Source: Candidatus Manganitrophus noduliformans
GTDB taxonomy: Bacteria; Nitrospirota; Nitrospiria; SBBL01; Manganitrophaceae
Direction: 5' to 3'
DNA: 64,000 bases
NCBI RefSeq assembly: GCF_012184425.1
Contig: NZ_VTOW01000006.1
Location: forward strand, 1 to 64,000
Under the pieces are notes generated by a model. That model was given only the letters and a program-made list of their open reading frames with translations. It was not told the origin of the DNA and did not search any database. Position numbers and translations under genes: made by a program. Shown here in pieces: positions 36,173 to 43,770 of the stretch (the first letter of the stretch is position 1; every line of letters begins with the position of its first letter).

Positions 36173-36529
36173 GAGCGTCCCTCCTTATGAGTTTAGGTTG
36201 ACGAAATGTGACGGCCGAGGGCTGGGCCGGATTCGGCACGTCCTTTAGCGCATATAGATGGGCGTGATAGTCTGCCCGGTAATATCCCGTTCTCGATCTC
36301 TTCCAGAATACCAAAAGAGGAAATCGATGGATAGTCACCCCTTGGGTATTACCCGAATAGACTAGACCCTATTTTCCAGAGGACTGACTCCGGTTATTTT
36401 CTCGAATTGAATGGACGATTCGGAGTTGATAGGCTAGAGAGCTTGGACAGGCCGGGACCGTACCCGGCAATTGAGAACCGAAAGCCTATCGATGCTCCAA
36501 GGGATATGCCGGAGCAGAAAGGAGGCGCG
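36173..36529. other. Divergent intergenic region, BON gene and small secreted gene
   Basis: 357 bp. A weak sigma-70-like element reads TTGAAT (36407-36412), 17-bp spacer, TAGGCT (36430-36435) for the rightward gene. Nothing firm is visible for the leftward BON gene, and no small gene is supportable. Confidence 0.5.
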
Positions 36530-36874
36530 ATGAGCATGAAAAAAATGACGATCGGATTGGGCCTGTGGACGGCTCTTTTCATGCTGCCTGACGGCTCGCT
36601 GCATGCGGCGACGCCTCGATCTGAAACTGAAAAGGCCTTTACCACGATCACGGGAAAAATCGACCGGATCGACGGGGGGATGATCTTCCTGGAGCCGGAG
36701 GAGGGGAGCGGAAAGCAGCGGATGTTCAGCCTGAACAAAGCAAAGGAAGAGGGGCTTCGGAATTTCAACGTCGGCGACCGGGTGACGGTCGAACTCGACC
36801 GGGATAATCTGATTGTCGATATTTACAAAGGGATGCCGAAGAGCGAGCCTGATGCTGCGGAGATGACGCGCTGA
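36530..36874 (+). CDS. Small secreted protein with an OB-like domain
   Basis: 114 residues from ATG 36530, behind a strong AAAGGAGG. Signal peptide (MTIGLGLWTALFMLPDGSLHA), then a short beta-rich domain: TTITGKIDRIDGGMIFLEPEEG...MFSLNKAKEEGLRNFNVGDRVTVELDRDNLIVDI. The pattern G-K-I-x-x-I-x-G-G...V-G-D-x-V is that of small periplasmic OB-fold or DUF5666-like proteins. Function unknown. Confidence 0.7.
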   Translation: MSMKKMTIGLGLWTALFMLPDGSLHAATPRSETEKAFTTITGKIDRIDGGMIFLEPEEGSGKQRMFSLNKAKEEGLRNFNVGDRVTVELDRDNLIVDIYKGMPKSEPDAAEMTR

Positions 36875-36926
36875 GGCACTGAGCGCGAGCAACGCGACCT
36901 CGCTCTATCCCGTGATTCTTCAAAGA

Positions 36927-36959
36927 GAAGCCCCGGGGGAGGTAATCCCTTGGGGCTTC
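36927..36959 (+). terminator. Hairpin after the small secreted gene
   Basis: GAAGCCCC (36927-36934) and GGGGCTTC (36952-36959), with an inner GGGGGA/TCCCT pairing, 52 bp past the stop codon. Followed by ACCCTTTCC rather than a true T-run. Confidence 0.6.
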
Positions 36960-37102
36960 ACCCTTTCCGCTTTTGAAAACGGCGGGAGGAGGATACTCCT
37001 TTCGGATTACCCCTTTTGGGGGATCGTTATCGGGCTCAAACGTTGATAAGATAAAGTTAGGGTATCTGTTTCCCGGGATTCATTTACTGTGAGGTGAGAG
37101 AG

Positions 37103-37513
37103 ATGAAACGTCGGACCGGCTTGGTTTTGATCGGAATCTGGATGGGAACACTCCTTTTCGGGGTTTTCCCGGCCGGGGCGGAGGGGGAGAAGGTCGTTCA
37201 TCCGGTCAGACCGGTTCAATCGGAGCGGGATCTCGGTTCCGATCGCTCCGCCACGGTCGAGCCGGAAGATCGCGGGGGGGGCGGCCTCGACGATCCCCTT
37301 GAGTTTGAAGCCCGGCGCGAAACTCCGCCCCCGCAAAGGGAAGCGGAAGCGCTTCGGTTTCATCAGAATTCCACTTTGGAGCGCTTTGAGAATGCCGATG
37401 CGCATGGGCAGCTGGTTCTCTCCTTCTCGTCCGAGGGGGTGGAACTGAAGCTTCGAAGCATCACGGGTGCGGAGGCGCCGGTGGCCGGCGCGAACCGCTC
37501 GCCCGAAGAGTGA
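37103..37513 (+). CDS. Small secreted hypothetical protein
   Basis: 136 residues from ATG 37103, with GAGGTGA just upstream; an in-frame GTG nine bases earlier is possible. A signal peptide (TGLVLIGIWMGTLLFGVFPAGAEG) precedes an acidic, glycine-rich region (EDRGGGGLDDP) and a short C-terminal part QLVLSFSSEGVELKLRSI that reads like a pair of beta strands. No family recognised. Convergent with the Anbu operon, 5 bp between ends. Confidence 0.6.
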   Translation: MKRRTGLVLIGIWMGTLLFGVFPAGAEGEKVVHPVRPVQSERDLGSDRSATVEPEDRGGGGLDDPLEFEARRETPPPQREAEALRFHQNSTLERFENADAHGQLVLSFSSEGVELKLRSITGAEAPVAGANRSPEE

Positions 37514-37518
37514 ATGGA

Positions 37519-38265
37519 CTAGATCGGGTCGAGTTTTTCCCCCCAGCAAGGATCGGGAAGACGCGCGAAGGTTTCCCGAAGCCCCTCCGCCCACTGCCGT
37601 TTGATTTCGCAGAAGTAGGGATCTTGTTGATCGATGCTCCGGCGGACGTCGACCCGCAGACGGTCGCGCTCGTAGCAGAGCAGATCGATCGGAAGACCGA
37701 CGGAGATATTGCTTCGAATCGTGGAGTCGAAGGAGAGGAGGGCGCACTTGGCCCCTTCGTCCAAAGTACTGCTCCGGGTGATGAGGCGATCGAGAATCGG
37801 TTTTCCGTATTTACTCTCTCCGATCTGGAAGTAAGGGGTTTCCGCCGTCGCCTCGATGAAATTCCCGGCGGCGTAGATGTTAAACAAACGCGGCTGCTCG
37901 CCGCGAATCTGTCCCCCCAAGATGATCGACGCGATGAACTCTTCCCCATGCTGCTTCAGATAGCCGCCGTCGATCTCATAGATCTTCCGTAAAGCGCTTC
38001 CGACCAGCCGCGCCGCGGCGTACAGCGACGGCACATTCCAGATCGTCTCGCCGATCTCCGCGGAAGGATCTTCGTCCAAGAGATTGATCACCCCCTGCGT
38101 GATCGACAGATTCCCGGCGGCCATCAAAACCAACAGCCGGTCTCCCGGTTTTTCATAGACGGTCATCTTCCGAAACGTGGCGATATGATCGACACCGGCA
38201 TTGGTGCGGGAGTCGGAGGCGAAAACCAGCCCCGAATCAAGCAACATTCCAACACAATACGTCAT
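37519..38265 (-). CDS. Anbu, bacterial proteasome beta-subunit homologue
   Basis: 248 residues. N-terminal nucleophile hydrolase fold starting M-T-YCVGMLLDSGLVFASDSRTNAG: Thr2 becomes the catalytic N-terminal threonine once Met is removed, with Asp and Lys partners in FASDSRT and FRKMTVY. No propeptide, as is typical of Anbu. Further family features are LMAAGNLSITQG, EIDGGYLKQ and IGESKYGKPILDR. Anbu forms ring or lock-washer assemblies; its physiological substrate is unsettled. It is the last gene of an operon with transglutaminase-like, alpha-E and ATP-grasp proteins, the conserved Anbu set, suggesting joint work on a peptide-like product or its turnover. Confidence 0.93.
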   Translation of the reverse strand: MTYCVGMLLDSGLVFASDSRTNAGVDHIATFRKMTVYEKPGDRLLVLMAAGNLSITQGVINLLDEDPSAEIGETIWNVPSLYAAARLVGSALRKIYEIDGGYLKQHGEEFIASIILGGQIRGEQPRLFNIYAAGNFIEATAETPYFQIGESKYGKPILDRLITRSSTLDEGAKCALLSFDSTIRSNISVGLPIDLLCYERDRLRVDVRRSIDQQDPYFCEIKRQWAEGLRETFARLPDPCWGEKLDPI

Positions 38266-38290
38266 AGGACCTCCATTTAAATGAAAAGCG

Positions 38291-39094
38291 CTATTGTTGC
38301 GCGCTCATGACTTGAACCTGGACGTCCATGGTCTCATCGCCGCCTCCGAATCGAACGCCGCGCACCGGGCAGGCGTCGAGATAATCCCGCCCGACGGCGA
38401 GGCGGAGATGCGCGGCCTCCGCCGGGCTTCCGTTGGAGATGTCAAAACTCAGCCAGCCGATCCGGTCGACCCACGCTTCCGCCCAGGCATGCATGGCGAG
38501 CTCCGGATTCGCTTCGGTGCCGGTGTAAAGATAACCGCTGATATAACGCGCCGGAAGGCCGAGGATACGGCAGCAGGCAATGAAGAGATGGCTGTGATCC
38601 TGGCAGACACCGCTTCCTTGCGATAAAACTTCAGCCGCCGTGGTTTGGACCGTGGTGGTCCCTTTTACATACCGGACAGCGGCCCGAATCCGTTCCGCAA
38701 GGGAATGAAGGGCGGCGACCGGATCCGAAACGGTCCGGCCCCGGTCTTCCTCTGAAAAATGGCGGAGGCGCGGATCGGTCGCCGTCAGCGCGGTCTCCCG
38801 CAGAAAGATAAACGGGGAGAGCACTTCGCCCCGGTCGGGGCCGGGCGCCTCGGACATCTCAACCACCCCTTCGACCCCGATCCGGATCTCTTCGTGGGGC
38901 TCTTCGACGGTCAACAACTGTGTGAGATTCCCGAAGGCATCCACATATTCCGATGCGGCAGCGGGAAGGTCGAGGCGCCATTTCAGGATCTGCTGCCGCC
39001 GGTTTGATCGGGGGGTCAGACGAAGCGTCTGAACGCTGCGCTGGACCGGCGCGCTGTAGCGATACACGGTCTGATGCTTCACCTTCAGGCGCAT
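38291..39094 (-). CDS. Transglutaminase-like cysteine protease of the Anbu operon
   Basis: 267 residues. A bacterial transglutaminase-like N-terminal beta domain (LKVKHQTVYRYSAPVQRSVQTLRLTPR, about 1-80) precedes the papain-like core with a full triad: C164 in GSGVCQDHSH, H202 in MHAWAEAWV and D218 in WLSFDIS. Family members may cleave or form isopeptide bonds. No signal peptide, so cytoplasmic like its partners. Overlaps the alpha-E gene by 10 bp and is followed by anbu after 25 bp. Confidence 0.93.
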   Translation of the reverse strand: MRLKVKHQTVYRYSAPVQRSVQTLRLTPRSNRRQQILKWRLDLPAAASEYVDAFGNLTQLLTVEEPHEEIRIGVEGVVEMSEAPGPDRGEVLSPFIFLRETALTATDPRLRHFSEEDRGRTVSDPVAALHSLAERIRAAVRYVKGTTTVQTTAAEVLSQGSGVCQDHSHLFIACCRILGLPARYISGYLYTGTEANPELAMHAWAEAWVDRIGWLSFDISNGSPAEAAHLRLAVGRDYLDACPVRGVRFGGGDETMDVQVQVMSAQQ

Positions 39095-40020
39095 ATCTGT
39101 CCCCGAAATCCCTCGTCTATTTTTGCGCTTAGCCTGCCGAGTGCGCCGGTAAAATCGATCAGATAATCATGCAGGTGATATTGGAGGGTTTTTCGGATCC
39201 CGCCGTCGTGAAGCAGAAAGTGAAGATCTGCGGCAAGCCGCACCGCTTCGGGGCCGATCCCGCCCGAAAGCGGCCGGAGAAGATCGTTGACTCGGTCCAT
39301 GCAGGCGTGAAGAGAGCAGGGAACCTCCTCCCGTAGAATCAGAAGTTCGGCCACCCGGCCGGGGGTGATCAGATCTCGATAGAGGCGCCGGTAGGCCGTG
39401 TCCGCGCCGACCGATCGGAGGATCGCAAGCCATGAATAATAGTCGGCCTCCCGCTTCCCCTGCTGGAGCAGGCAGGCGTACCGGGCCCGGAGGGTGCGTA
39501 TGGTGTGATCGGCCCGTTCGAGGAAGGTTCCCAAATCGATTGGGCGGAGCACCTCCTCCTGACCGAGGGCGCTGTGGAGAATACCGCGGAAGAGATAGGC
39601 CCCTTCTTTGACCCGTTCCAGGAAGGGGATCACCCCCGTGGAGAGAAGGCGATCCTCATCGACCTCTCTGAGATCGAGCCAGATCGTATTTAAGCTCTCC
39701 CACATTTCGGGGGAGAGGTTCCCGTTGACGGAGCGGCCGTTTTCCCGAGCCGCCCGCAGAGAAGAAAGGAGACTCACCGGATTCTCCAGGTCGATGCTCA
39801 TGAAGCGGAGGACCTTTGCGGCGGAAGGAGAACCGTAACGCGCAAAAAAATCGTCCCGCTGGCCGACCATGGCAAGGAGGCCCTCCCATTCCCGGTCGGC
39901 GGAGAGCGCGGCCGGCAGAAGCGAGGCCTGATAGGCGACCTCGATGGCGCGCGCGGTGCTCTCCGTCCGCTCGATGTAGCGTCCCATCCAGTAAAGGTGG
40001 TCGGCGACTCGCAGAAGCAT
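39085..40020 (-). CDS. Alpha-E domain protein (DUF403)
   Basis: 311 residues, almost entirely alpha-helical, opening with the signature LLRVADHLYWMGRYIERTESTARAIEV. Contains NPVSLLSSLRAARENGRSVNGNLSPEMWESLN and FLERADHTIRTLRARY, both conserved in the alpha-E family. Function unproven; invariably paired with the circularly permuted ATP-grasp protein encoded just upstream (3 bp between them here), so the two are probably one enzyme complex. Confidence 0.93.
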   Translation of the reverse strand: MLLRVADHLYWMGRYIERTESTARAIEVAYQASLLPAALSADREWEGLLAMVGQRDDFFARYGSPSAAKVLRFMSIDLENPVSLLSSLRAARENGRSVNGNLSPEMWESLNTIWLDLREVDEDRLLSTGVIPFLERVKEGAYLFRGILHSALGQEEVLRPIDLGTFLERADHTIRTLRARYACLLQQGKREADYYSWLAILRSVGADTAYRRLYRDLITPGRVAELLILREEVPCSLHACMDRVNDLLRPLSGGIGPEAVRLAADLHFLLHDGGIRKTLQYHLHDYLIDFTGALGRLSAKIDEGFRGQICA

Positions 40021-40023
40021 GTT

Positions 40024-41514
40024 TTACTCCTCCAGGACCCAGGTATCTTTTGTTCCTCCCCCTTGGGAAGAGTTCACGACCAGGGAGCCGTCGCGTAACG
40101 CAACACGGGTGAGGCCGCCGGGGACCAGATGAACGGTCCGGCCGCTCAACACGAAGGGGCGAAGATCGACATGCCGGGGCGCGATCCCCTGTTCCACAAA
40201 GGTGGGACAGGTCGAAAGGGAAAGGGTCGGCTGGGCGATATAGCTCTCCGGATTGCGAAGAATGCGCTGCCGGAAGAGATCCCGTTCTTTCGCGCTGCTG
40301 GCCGGTCCGATGAGCATGCCGTATCCTCCCGAGCCGTGAACCTCTTTCACGACCAGCTCGCTCAAATGCGCCAAGACATAAGCGCGCTCTTCCGGATTGC
40401 GCAGTTGAAAGGTCGGGACATTTTTCAGAATCGGCTCTTTGCCGAGATAAAAGCGGATCATCTCCGGAACGTAAGCATAGATCGCCTTGTCGTCGGCCAC
40501 CCCGGTGCCGACGGCGTTGGTGAGGGTGACCCCTCCGGCGCGGTAAACCGAAAGAAGTCCCGGCACCCCCAATGTCGAGTCGGAGCGGAAGGCGAGGGGA
40601 TCGAGAAAATCTTCATCGATCCGCCGATAGAGAACATCGACCCGGACCGGTCCTTCCATCGTTCTCATGTAAACTTTGTTGTCCCGGACGAACAGATCGG
40701 ATGCTTCGACGACTTCGATCCCCATCTGCTGCGCGAGAAAGGTGTGCTCGAAGTAGGCGCTGTTATAGGGACCGGGTGTGAAAAGCGCCACGGTCGGCTC
40801 ATCGACCCCCGCCGGGGCGATCGAGCGGAGCGTTTCAAGGAGCAGCTCGGGATAATGTTCAACCGGCGCGATGGCGTGACGGCGGACGAGATCGGGGAAG
40901 AGCCGGGTCATCATCCGGCGGTTGGCCAGCATGTAGGAGACGCCGGAGGGGGTCCGCAGGTTGTCTTCAAGGATGTGAAACTCCCCCTCTCCGGTATGGA
41001 CCACATCGAGCCCGGCGATGTGAATGTAGACCCCGCCGGGGAGGTTGATCCCCTGCATTTCGACCCGGTACTGGGGATTGCTGAAGATCATCTCGGCCGG
41101 GATGCGCCCCGCCTTGAGAATCTCCTGGCCGTGGTAGATGTCGTGAAGAAAGGCGTTGAGAGCGAGGACCCGCTGGCGGAGGCCGGCCGCCAGGATCTTC
41201 CATTCTTTCGCCGGGATGATCCGGGGGATGAGATCGAATGGAATCAACCGCTCGGCGCCGGCGGATTCACCATAAATCGCAAAGGTGATGCCGAGCCGGC
41301 GCAAAAGACGTTCCGCTTCGTCCCGCTTTTGTTTCATTTGCGCGGGAGGTACGGTTTGCAGCCAGTCGTTGAAGGAGGTGTAGTGCGATCGGACGGCGCC
41401 GCCTGAATCGCGCATCTCATCGAGGGTGTATTGCCGAAGCGCGGTCGGCTCCGACGCGGGGACCGCCGCCGTGTTTCTCATGATCCGAGGGAAGGAAAGC
41501 CGTTCCGGTTTCAT
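40024..41514 (-). CDS. Circularly permuted type 2 ATP-grasp protein
   Basis: 496 residues. Permuted ATP-grasp ligase (DUF404/DUF407): RLIPFDLIPRIIPAKEWKILAAGLRQRVLALNAFLHDIY, then EDNLRTPSGVSYMLANRRMM and, near the end, VVKEVHGSGGYGMLIGP, VEQGIAPRHVDLRPFVLSG and TRVALRDGSLVVNSSQGGGTKDTWVL. ATP-grasp enzymes form acyl-phosphate intermediates to make amide-type bonds, so this is presumably the synthetic partner in the operon with the transglutaminase and Anbu on the hydrolytic side. First gene of the operon; GGAGG sits five bases before the ATG, and an apparent attenuator precedes it. Confidence 0.93.
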   Translation of the reverse strand: MKPERLSFPRIMRNTAAVPASEPTALRQYTLDEMRDSGGAVRSHYTSFNDWLQTVPPAQMKQKRDEAERLLRRLGITFAIYGESAGAERLIPFDLIPRIIPAKEWKILAAGLRQRVLALNAFLHDIYHGQEILKAGRIPAEMIFSNPQYRVEMQGINLPGGVYIHIAGLDVVHTGEGEFHILEDNLRTPSGVSYMLANRRMMTRLFPDLVRRHAIAPVEHYPELLLETLRSIAPAGVDEPTVALFTPGPYNSAYFEHTFLAQQMGIEVVEASDLFVRDNKVYMRTMEGPVRVDVLYRRIDEDFLDPLAFRSDSTLGVPGLLSVYRAGGVTLTNAVGTGVADDKAIYAYVPEMIRFYLGKEPILKNVPTFQLRNPEERAYVLAHLSELVVKEVHGSGGYGMLIGPASSAKERDLFRQRILRNPESYIAQPTLSLSTCPTFVEQGIAPRHVDLRPFVLSGRTVHLVPGGLTRVALRDGSLVVNSSQGGGTKDTWVLEE

Positions 41515-41534
41515 TGCATCCTCCGTATCTGGTC

Positions 41535-41589
41535 AATAAAAAAGGCCTCCTCTCCAATAAACCCACCTCATTATGGGAGAGGACGCCTT
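41535..41589 (-). terminator. Leader terminator (attenuator) of the Anbu operon
   Basis: On the minus strand, AAGGCGTCCTCTCC pairs with GGAGAGGAGGCCTT (13 of 14), loop of about 20 nt, then TTTTTATT, ending roughly 12 nt before the GGAGG ribosome binding site of the ATP-grasp gene. Any transcript starting upstream must read through it. Confidence 0.75.
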
Positions 41590-41601
41590 GCCCGTCCGGG
41601 A

Positions 41602-41615
41602 ATACAACGTTGTAT
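41602..41615. promoter_or_regulatory. 14-bp perfect palindrome, candidate operator
   Basis: ATACAACGTTGTAT, a perfect dyad lying just upstream of the leader terminator. Size and symmetry suit a dimeric HTH repressor site. No regulator of known binding sequence is adjacent apart from the divergently encoded sigma-54 activator, whose sites look different. Confidence 0.5.
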
Positions 41616-41862
41616 CCGACCCTATAAAAAAGCAAGAGCCGTACCCTGCTCCAGAATCGGTGTGCAGACAGCAGATGGAATTGTTTTATCGTCAAAATTC
41701 AGCCGTTCACCGAAACGGCCCGACCCTGAAACGGCGACCTCGGATGACAGAATTGTCTTTTGTCCGACGATTTGAGGCGAAGCGTGATTACCGAGAGCAT
41801 TGAAGAATGAGATTCCGGGCTGGATTTCATTTCCCTCTTGATTCTTGGTGAGAAGGGGAGTA

Positions 41863-43266
41863 ATGAATAAGGTTGGTTTGGGGATCGTTTTCCACGGGGG
41901 TGAAGAACGAGACCATCGGGGAGTCGGCATGAAGTTCGACGCGGCGGCGATTTTAAACGCGATGAGTGAAGGGGTCTTCGCGGTGAATACCGATAAGAAG
42001 GTCATCTTCGCCAATCGGGCGTTGGGGCGGATGTTGTTTCATCATGATGAGGCGGCGGCCGATCTCCAAGCCGTTCAGCAGATTCTCAGCGACAGCATCT
42101 TCGTTCCGAAACATGCAGCCCTTCTCGATCGCCTGATGTTCAATCGAGAACGTGTTTCACACTATGAAACGGTTTTAAGAGACCTGAATGGAATGCCGAT
42201 CCCGGTCCAGATCCATATCGATCTTCTTCTGGATGAAGCGGGGGAGGTGGTCGGCGCCGTGGAGATCGTCCGGAGTCTTGCCCCGTTCTCTTCAGAGCCG
42301 GGAGAAAAACAGTCGCGACCCTCCGGCCTTCGCTCGCTGGTCGGAAAGAGCAAGAAACTGTTGGAGATGCTCGATCTGGTGGCGTCGGCTTCCGGATCGA
42401 CCGCGACCGTTCTGCTGGAGGGGGAGAGCGGCACCGGAAAGGAATTGATCGCCCGGGCGATCCATCAGATGGGCCCGCGGCGCGAGAAGCCGTTCATCGC
42501 CGTGAACTGCGCCTCTCTTCCGGACGAGCTTCTCGAAAGCGAGCTCTTCGGCCATATGAAAGGCGCCTTCACCACGGCGATTTATGATCGCCCCGGCCGA
42601 TTTGAGCTGGCCGATCATGGGACCCTCTTTCTCGACGAGATCGGCGATATGAGCCCGACGGCGCAGGCAAAGGTGCTCCGGGTCTTGCAAGAGCATGAGT
42701 TTGAGCGGGTCGGGGGGACGAAGACGATCCAGGTCGATGTCCGGATCATCGCCGCGACCAACAAGGATCTCACCGAGGAGGTCCGCGCCGGAAAATTCCG
42801 GGAAGATCTTTACTACCGTATCCGCGTCTTCCCGATCCGTGTCCCTCCGTTGCGGGAGCGAAAGGATGATATTTTCCCCCTCATCAAACACTTCATGGCG
42901 AAGTTCAGCCGCGAGACAGGCAAACAGATCAGCAACATCTCGCCCGAGGCGCTTGAATATCTCCTCTCATACGATTATCCTGGGAATGTGAGGGAATTGG
43001 AGAATATGATCGAGCATGCCTTCGTGACCTCGCCCGGGCCGACCTTGTCGATTGAACATCTTCCGAAACCGGTGGCCCCTCTTTCAAAGCAAGCCCCCCT
43101 TTCCTCTCGGAAGGAGGGGACGCTGGCCAATCAAGAGAAAACATTGATGTTGAAGGCGCTCGAGAAAACAGATTGGAATCAGGCAAAGGCCGCTGAGGAA
43201 TTGGGTATCAGCCGATCGACCCTTTGGCGGCGGCTCAAGGAGTATGGCATCAAAATCCCCAAGTAA
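41863..43266 (+). CDS. PAS-AAA-Fis sigma-54-dependent activator with GAFTTA loop
   Basis: 467 residues from ATG 41863 (AAGGGGAG upstream). An N-terminal PAS domain (about 20-140, MSEGVFAVNTDKKVIFANRALGRML) replaces a receiver, so it is a one-component sensor. The AAA+ domain has Walker A GESGTGKE (187-194), LFLDEIGDM Walker B and the R-finger region FREDLYYRI. The sigma-54-contacting loop reads GAFTTA (234-239) rather than GAFTGA: the second glycine is Thr238. A C-terminal Fis HTH (AAEELGISRSTLWRRLKEYGI) ends the protein. Directly downstream lie tandem repeats and a sigma-54 promoter, the likely target. Confidence 0.93.
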   Translation: MNKVGLGIVFHGGEERDHRGVGMKFDAAAILNAMSEGVFAVNTDKKVIFANRALGRMLFHHDEAAADLQAVQQILSDSIFVPKHAALLDRLMFNRERVSHYETVLRDLNGMPIPVQIHIDLLLDEAGEVVGAVEIVRSLAPFSSEPGEKQSRPSGLRSLVGKSKKLLEMLDLVASASGSTATVLLEGESGTGKELIARAIHQMGPRREKPFIAVNCASLPDELLESELFGHMKGAFTTAIYDRPGRFELADHGTLFLDEIGDMSPTAQAKVLRVLQEHEFERVGGTKTIQVDVRIIAATNKDLTEEVRAGKFREDLYYRIRVFPIRVPPLRERKDDIFPLIKHFMAKFSRETGKQISNISPEALEYLLSYDYPGNVRELENMIEHAFVTSPGPTLSIEHLPKPVAPLSKQAPLSSRKEGTLANQEKTLMLKALEKTDWNQAKAAEELGISRSTLWRRLKEYGIKIPK

Positions 43267-43287
43267 ATCTCATTCTGAAACTATTCC

Positions 43288-43319
43288 TGTGTCAACCTGA
43301 AACACTTGAAACACTTCAA
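43288..43319 (+). promoter_or_regulatory. Candidate upstream activator sites of the sigma-54 promoter
   Basis: TGAAACACT occurs twice in tandem (43298-43306 and 43307-43315). An overlapping inverted pair TGTGTCA-N3-TGAAACA (one mismatch) starts at 43288, and TTGAA-N4-TTCAA is a perfect dyad at 43306-43319. The sites lie about 60-90 bp before the -24 element, the usual place for enhancer-binding proteins. Confidence 0.65.
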
Positions 43320-43378
43320 AAGATACTCCTGAAAACATAAGTCATTGATAAACATTGGCTTTTAATTTTTTATGCATT

Positions 43379-43394
43379 TGGCATCTCCTTTGCT
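43379..43394 (+). promoter_or_regulatory. Sigma-54 (-24/-12) promoter
   Basis: TGGCAT-CTCCT-TTGCT: GG at 43380-43381 and GC at 43392-43393, exactly 12 bp apart as required, matching TGGCAC-N5-TTGCW with one deviation. Predicted start near 43405, about 28 nt before the small gene's ATG. Confidence 0.85.
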
Positions 43395-43432
43395 CTAGAG
43401 ATAGGGCATACAACCTTTTGAAGGAGGGTGCC

Positions 43433-43636
43433 ATGGAAAATGGATTTTTTGAGTTTGGGTTTTTTGCGTTGGCTGCTTTTGCGTTTGTGAATGTGATTTG
43501 GGGAGTAACTATGGATGCCCCGCCGGTTCGGAGAGGGATCGCGCATTCTGATTTGAAAGAATTGGAAGCGGGTATCCCGCTGGAGGGGGCTGAATTGGTC
43601 ACCCCAACGCTTAAAGAAAAGATACACGTCGGTTAG
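43433..43636 (+). CDS. 67-aa single-pass membrane peptide under sigma-54 control
   Basis: 67 residues from ATG 43433, behind a strong AAGGAGGGTG. One hydrophobic N-terminal helix (FFEFGFFALAAFAFVNVIWGV) and a polar C-terminal tail with VRRGIAHSDLKELEAGIPLEG, ending TLKEKIHVG. No family recognised. The strong ribosome binding site and dedicated sigma-54 promoter make it very likely a real, regulated gene. Its stop codon lies within the candidate structured RNA 43625-43714. It could be a small membrane regulator or part of a stress response. Confidence 0.8.
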   Translation: MENGFFEFGFFALAAFAFVNVIWGVTMDAPPVRRGIAHSDLKELEAGIPLEGAELVTPTLKEKIHVG

Positions 43637-43714
43637 TTCCCTCCCCCTGGAGGGCCCCCCACCGGGGTTGGAGCCGAATGAGAATGCACTGGCTCTAGCC
43701 CCGGCCCCGACGTG
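43625..43714 (+). ncRNA. Candidate three-way-junction RNA element
   Basis: A closing stem CACGTCGG (43625-43632) with CCGACGTG (43707-43714) encloses two hairpins: CCCTCC-CCCT-GGAGGG (43639-43654) and a 14-bp helix CCGGGGTTGGAGCC (43662-43675) with GGCTCTAGCCCCGG (43691-43704). The long helix pairs at every position only if two G-U pairs are allowed on the plus strand; on the minus strand these would be A-C mismatches, so the sequence favours a plus-strand RNA. It overlaps the stop codon of the 67-aa gene and ends 56 bp before the HTH gene. No T-run follows directly, so not a simple terminator. Confidence 0.55.
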
Positions 43715-43770
43715 GGCATAATCAGAATTCAATCAAGAGGAAACGTTTTTTTATAGAAAGGGAAAGAGCA

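Larger units (their letters stand above)
41515..41862. other. Divergent intergenic region, Anbu operon and sigma-54 activator
   Basis: 348 bp. Holds the attenuator (41535-41589) and the palindrome (41602-41615) for the Anbu operon. Rightward, nothing certain: GACAgaatTGTC near 41746 is a short inverted repeat that might serve the activator gene. No gene is supportable. Confidence 0.6.

Noticed and set aside
41573-41803. 76-codon open frame between the Anbu operon and the sigma-54 activator
   Set aside because: Overlaps the leader terminator and palindrome, has no ribosome binding site and reads as random sequence.
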